From: Lentisphaeria bacterium
GTDB lineage: Bacteria > Verrucomicrobiota > Lentisphaeria > Victivallales > Victivallaceae
Direction of reading: 5' to 3'
DNA length: 64,000 bases
Assembly (NCBI GenBank): GCA_017504435.1
Contig: JAFVRD010000053.1
Span: forward strand, 124,001 to 188,000
Shown: in pieces, positions 60,877 through 64,000 of the stretch
Numbering within the stretch: the stretch's first letter is position 1
How the letters are laid out: each line of letters starts with the position of its first letter
The notes under the pieces: generated by a model
Seen by the model: the letters and a program-made list of their open reading frames with translations, nothing else
Database searches by the model: none
Told to the model about the DNA's origin: nothing
Program-made: the position numbers and the translations under genes

Positions 60877-62229
60877 ATGCCGAACCGGAATGATATTTTT
60901 GAAACCATCAATATGATCCGAGAGGAGTGTCTTGATATCCGCACGATCACGATGGGTATTTCGCTGTTTGATTGTCAGAGTGATGATGAAAAGCGTCTCT
61001 GCAATAAAATTTATGACAAGATCATGTTTCACGCCCGCAATCTGGTACAGACCGGCGCAGATATCGAAAAAGAATATGGTATTCCCATTATCAATAAACG
61101 GGTATCGGTGACTCCGGTATCGCTGATGTGCGGCGGAGTATCCCGGGACGGGGCATTGGCAATTGCCCGCACATTGGATAAAGCAGCACACGAATTGGGG
61201 ATCAATTTTATCGGCGGCTACGGTGCATTGGTTCAGAAAGGCTTTACCAATGGCAGCCGGACTTTGATCGATGCGATCCCGGAAGCATTGGCGACAACGG
61301 AGCGTCTCTGTTCGTCCGTAAATGTCGGTTCTACCAAAGCCGGTATAAATATGGATGCGGTGGCGTTGATGGGAAAAGTCATCCGGAAATGTGCGGATTT
61401 GACTGCAAATAACAATGCTATCGGCTGTGCCAAACTGGTGGTATTTGCCAATGTTCCTGAAGATAATCCTTTCATGGCCGGGGCATTTCACGGCATGGGT
61501 GAACCTGAGACCGTCATCAATGTGGGCGTGTCCGGCCCCGGAGTGGTGGCATCAGCCATTCGCCGGGCAGGGGATTGCAATTTAACTGAAATCGCTGAAA
61601 CGATCAAAAGGACGGCATTCAAGATCACCCGGGTCGGACAGTTGGTGGCAAAGCTGGCAAGTGAAAGACTCAATGTTCCGTTCGGGATCGTGGATCTTTC
61701 GCTGGCACCAACTCCGGCAGTCGGGGATTCGGTGGCGTATATTCTGGAATCAATTGGATTGGAAAAATGCGGTTGTCCCGGTACGACGGCGGCATTGGCA
61801 ATGCTCAATGATGCGGTAAAAAAAGGCGGGGTAATGGCATCCAGTCATGTAGGAGGTTTATCCGGGGCATTTATTCCGGTGTCGGAGGATGCCGGTATGA
61901 TCGAGGCGGCGCGCTGTGGTGCGTTGTCGTTGGAAAAATTGGAAGCGATGACGGCGGTGTGTTCAGTGGGATTGGATATGATCGCGATTCCAGGAGATAC
62001 TTCAGAAGCGGTGATTTCCGGTATTATTGCAGATGAAATCGCCATTGGTGTGGTCAACAACAAGACCACTGCAGTACGTTTGATACCTGCCGGAAACGCT
62101 GGAGATATGATTTGTTTCGGTGGCTTGCTTGGAGAAGCACCGGTGATCCCGGTATCAAAATATTCTCCGGAAAAAATGATCTCCCGTTGCGGACGTATTC
62201 CTGCACCGCTGCAGAGTTTGAGAAACTGA
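60877..62229 (+). CDS. UPF0210 family protein
   Basis: ATG 60877 follows GGGG and gives 450 residues. The motifs [37 protein letters not shown] and [16 protein letters not shown] match UPF0210, a family with a pyruvate-formate-lyase-like (glycyl-radical) fold assignment but no demonstrated enzyme activity. The protein lacks a glycyl-radical C-terminal motif, so a radical mechanism is doubtful. It is always paired with the ACT-domain UPF0237 protein in such neighbourhoods; here the start lies 20 bp downstream of that gene. Confidence 0.85.
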   Translation: MPNRNDIFETINMIREECLDIRTITMGISLFDCQSDDEKRLCNKIYDKIMFHARNLVQTGADIEKEYGIPIINKRVSVTPVSLMCGGVSRDGALAIARTLDKAAHELGINFIGGYGALVQKGFTNGSRTLIDAIPEALATTERLCSSVNVGSTKAGINMDAVALMGKVIRKCADLTANNNAIGCAKLVVFANVPEDNPFMAGAFHGMGEPETVINVGVSGPGVVASAIRRAGDCNLTEIAETIKRTAFKITRVGQLVAKLASERLNVPFGIVDLSLAPTPAVGDSVAYILESIGLEKCGCPGTTAALAMLNDAVKKGGVMASSHVGGLSGAFIPVSEDAGMIEAARCGALSLEKLEAMTAVCSVGLDMIAIPGDTSEAVISGIIADEIAIGVVNNKTTAVRLIPAGNAGDMICFGGLLGEAPVIPVSKYSPEKMISRCGRIPAPLQSLRN

Positions 62230-62249
62230 TAACACTTGAGGTGGCAAAT

Positions 62250-64000
62250 ATGGCTTCTGATTTTGTGCATTTGCATTTGCATACCCATTACAGTATGTTG
62301 GATGGCGCGTGTACGGCATCCGGACTGATCAAAATGGCCAAAGAGTTTGAAATGCCGGGTATTGCGATCACCGATCATGGTTATATGGGTGGTACCGAGG
62401 AATTTCATAAAAAACTTACTGCTGAAAATCTTACTCCTGTTATCGGGGTGGAAGCGTATGTTTCTCCGACGACCCGTCAGGATCGCAATCCGGCGGTGGA
62501 TTTTATCAAAGGTTTCCATTTGGTATTGCTGGCGGAAAATCAAAAGGGATATCACAATCTCTGCAAAATAATGAGTGAATCCTGGCGGACGGGGTTGTAT
62601 TATAAGGCACGTTGCGATAAACAGCTTCTGGCGCAGTATCATGAAGGGATCATTGCGCTGTCGGCATGTATTGCCGGAGAGATCCCCCGGCGGCTTTCTC
62701 AGGGCGATATGGCCGGTGCGGAAAAATCTCTGGACGATTATCTGGAAATTTTCGGACCGGAAAATTTCTTTATCGAACTGATGGATCACAATATGCCTGA
62801 GGAAAAGGAGGTCAATCCCAAATTGATCGAATTGGCACGCCGCCGCAATATTCAACTGGTGGCGACCAATGACGTCCATTATATGCGCCGGGAAGATGCA
62901 GAAGCACATGAGATCATGCTCTGTATTCAAACCGGCGGCAGGCTGAAAGATGAAAATCACTTCCGTTTTCCGGGGCCGGAATTCTACTTCAAATCTCCGG
63001 ATGAGATGCGTGATATTTTCCGGGATGTTCCGGAAGCAATTGCCAACACCAAACTTATCTGTGAGCGTTGTGCCGCAGATCCGGTGAAATTTGATTATAA
63101 AACCAACCATTATCCGGTGTTTTACATGCCGGACGGCAAAGAAGCAGACCGCAAAGTGTTGTTCGATGTCTGCTGTGCCAATTTGCCCATGCGGTATGAT
63201 TTCAGCTATACCGAAGGCGCGGAATTGACCGAAAAGCAGCAGAAGATCATGGATCGGCTCAATTATGAGTTGAATGTTATTGAGAAAACCGGATTCTGCA
63301 GTTATTTTATGGTGGTTTCCGACTTTATCCGCTGGGGAAAGGAACATGGTATTCCGGTCGGTCCGGGACGCGGTTCCGGCGCAGGAAGCGTGGTGGCGTA
63401 TCTGATGCTGATCACAGATATCGATCCGCTGCGTTATGAATTGCTTTTTGAGCGTTTTCTCAATCCGGAACGGGTAAGTCCGCCGGACTTTGATATTGAT
63501 TTCTGTGAAAAGCGGCGCGGAGAGGTTATTGAATATGTCCGTCAGAAATACGGTTTTGATAACGTGGCGCAGATCTGTACTTATGGTCAGTTAAAAGCCA
63601 AAGCCGTGGTCAAAGATGTGGCACGGGTATTGGATTTCCCCTTTGAAGCGGGCAACCGGCTGACCAAAATGATTCCTGAAGATTTGAAAATGACTATCCC
63701 TAAAGCCATTGAACAATCTAAAGAGATCGCTGAATTGATCGCATCAGATGAGAGTGTTGCTAAAGTTTTTGAATATGCCAAAGTCCTTGAAGGTTTGAAC
63801 CGGCAGGCAGGGGTTCATGCTGCCGGGGTTATTATCGGTGACCAGCAGTTGGATAATCTGGTGCCGCTTTCACGCAGTGCGACCGGTGATATGGTCGTGC
63901 AATATCCCAAAGAACCGTGTGAAAATCTCGGTTTGCTGAAAATGGACTTTCTCGGTCTGCGTACCCTGACGATCATCCGCAATGCGCTGGATATGGTCAA
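62250..64000 (+). CDS. dnaE: DNA polymerase III alpha subunit DnaE (3' end outside window)
   Basis: ATG 62250 opens a frame that stays open to the window edge, giving 583 residues. The PHP domain is complete, with HLHLHTHYSMLDGACTAS and AITDHGYMGGTEEF, so it may still bind metals. The polymerase signatures follow: GIPVGPGRGSGAGSVVAYL and PDFDIDF near residue 411, which contributes two catalytic aspartates. This is the replicative polymerase catalytic subunit. The stop lies beyond 64000, so domain content after the palm is unknown. It follows the UPF0210 gene by 20 bp. Confidence 0.96.
   Translation, partial: MASDFVHLHLHTHYSMLDGACTASGLIKMAKEFEMPGIAITDHGYMGGTEEFHKKLTAENLTPVIGVEAYVSPTTRQDRNPAVDFIKGFHLVLLAENQKGYHNLCKIMSESWRTGLYYKARCDKQLLAQYHEGIIALSACIAGEIPRRLSQGDMAGAEKSLDDYLEIFGPENFFIELMDHNMPEEKEVNPKLIELARRRNIQLVATNDVHYMRREDAEAHEIMLCIQTGGRLKDENHFRFPGPEFYFKSPDEMRDIFRDVPEAIANTKLICERCAADPVKFDYKTNHYPVFYMPDGKEADRKVLFDVCCANLPMRYDFSYTEGAELTEKQQKIMDRLNYELNVIEKTGFCSYFMVVSDFIRWGKEHGIPVGPGRGSGAGSVVAYLMLITDIDPLRYELLFERFLNPERVSPPDFDIDFCEKRRGEVIEYVRQKYGFDNVAQICTYGQLKAKAVVKDVARVLDFPFEAGNRLTKMIPEDLKMTIPKAIEQSKEIAELIASDESVAKVFEYAKVLEGLNRQAGVHAAGVIIGDQQLDNLVPLSRSATGDMVVQYPKEPCENLGLLKMDFLGLRTLTIIRNALDMV

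Overview
The window looks like a chromosomal segment of a PVC-superphylum bacterium, most probably Lentisphaerota (Victivallales-like). This is inferred from gene content, not from a database match. Supporting traits are a DUF1549/DUF1553 + DUF1501 + PPC-type exported gene set, type-II-secretion-like pseudopilins beside exported carbohydrate-active-looking proteins, a Ser/Thr kinase, a glucokinase-regulatory-protein-like double SIS protein, a six-subunit Rnf complex, and a ribosomal operon lacking rpmD (L30). No phage, insertion sequence or CRISPR array is visible.

Layout. 1-3.1 kb (minus): two membrane GT-C glycosyltransferase-like genes and azlCD. 3.2-4.6 kb (plus): rpmF-plsX. 4.7-11.0 kb (minus): a tight run of VOC protein, PHP hydrolase, TRIC-family channel, two-subunit class I fumarase, membrane-anchored Ser/Thr kinase and dGTPase. 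11.1-14.2 kb (plus): an alpha/beta hydrolase coupled to an MlaA lipoprotein fused to a second hydrolase. 14.1-19.2 kb (minus): GKRP-like SIS protein, thioredoxin, ferredoxin, putative glycoside hydrolase. 19.6-23.7 kb (plus): formate/nitrite-type transporter, ftsK, RodZ-like protein. 23.8-24.5 kb: tRNA-Arg(TCT), a 135-bp-offset direct repeat copying the tRNA 3' end and its terminator, then hairpin-rich DNA. 24.5-30.1 kb (plus): a TM1266-like regulator leading rnfABCDGE. 30.1-36.2 kb (minus): the DUF1549/1553-DUF1501-PPC-RidA-like operon. 36.3-37.8 kb (minus): exonuclease and galE. 38.0-42.2 kb (plus): yebC, pgi, rsmE, MFS transporter. 42.2-49.4 kb (minus): two paralogous metallo-beta-lactamase-fold proteins, small and large exported proteins, and two pseudopilins. 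49.6-52.2 kb (plus): a WecA/MraY-type transferase fused to two membrane-Rossmann units. 52.3-60.4 kb (plus): a structured leader and rplV-rpsC-rplP-rpmC-rpsQ-rplN-rplX-rplE-rpsN-rpsH-rplF-rplR-rpsE-rplO-secY-cmk. 60.6-64 kb (plus): ACT-domain protein, UPF0210 protein and the 5' part of dnaE.

Many adjacent genes overlap by ATGA, GTGA or TAATG, so translational coupling is common. Most recognisable promoters have a -35 of TTGCAA, TTGTAA or similar, 16-17 bp from a TATATT -10. The consensus TTGACA box appears only before the exported-protein genes.

The strongest leads for something undescribed are the rplV leader, which has mutually exclusive helices; the WecA/double-Rossmann fusion; the MlaA-hydrolase fusion; the pseudopilin with two prepilin motifs separated by a hairpin-rich insert; and the duplicated tRNA tail. 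All functional statements rest on reading motifs by eye; no search was run.
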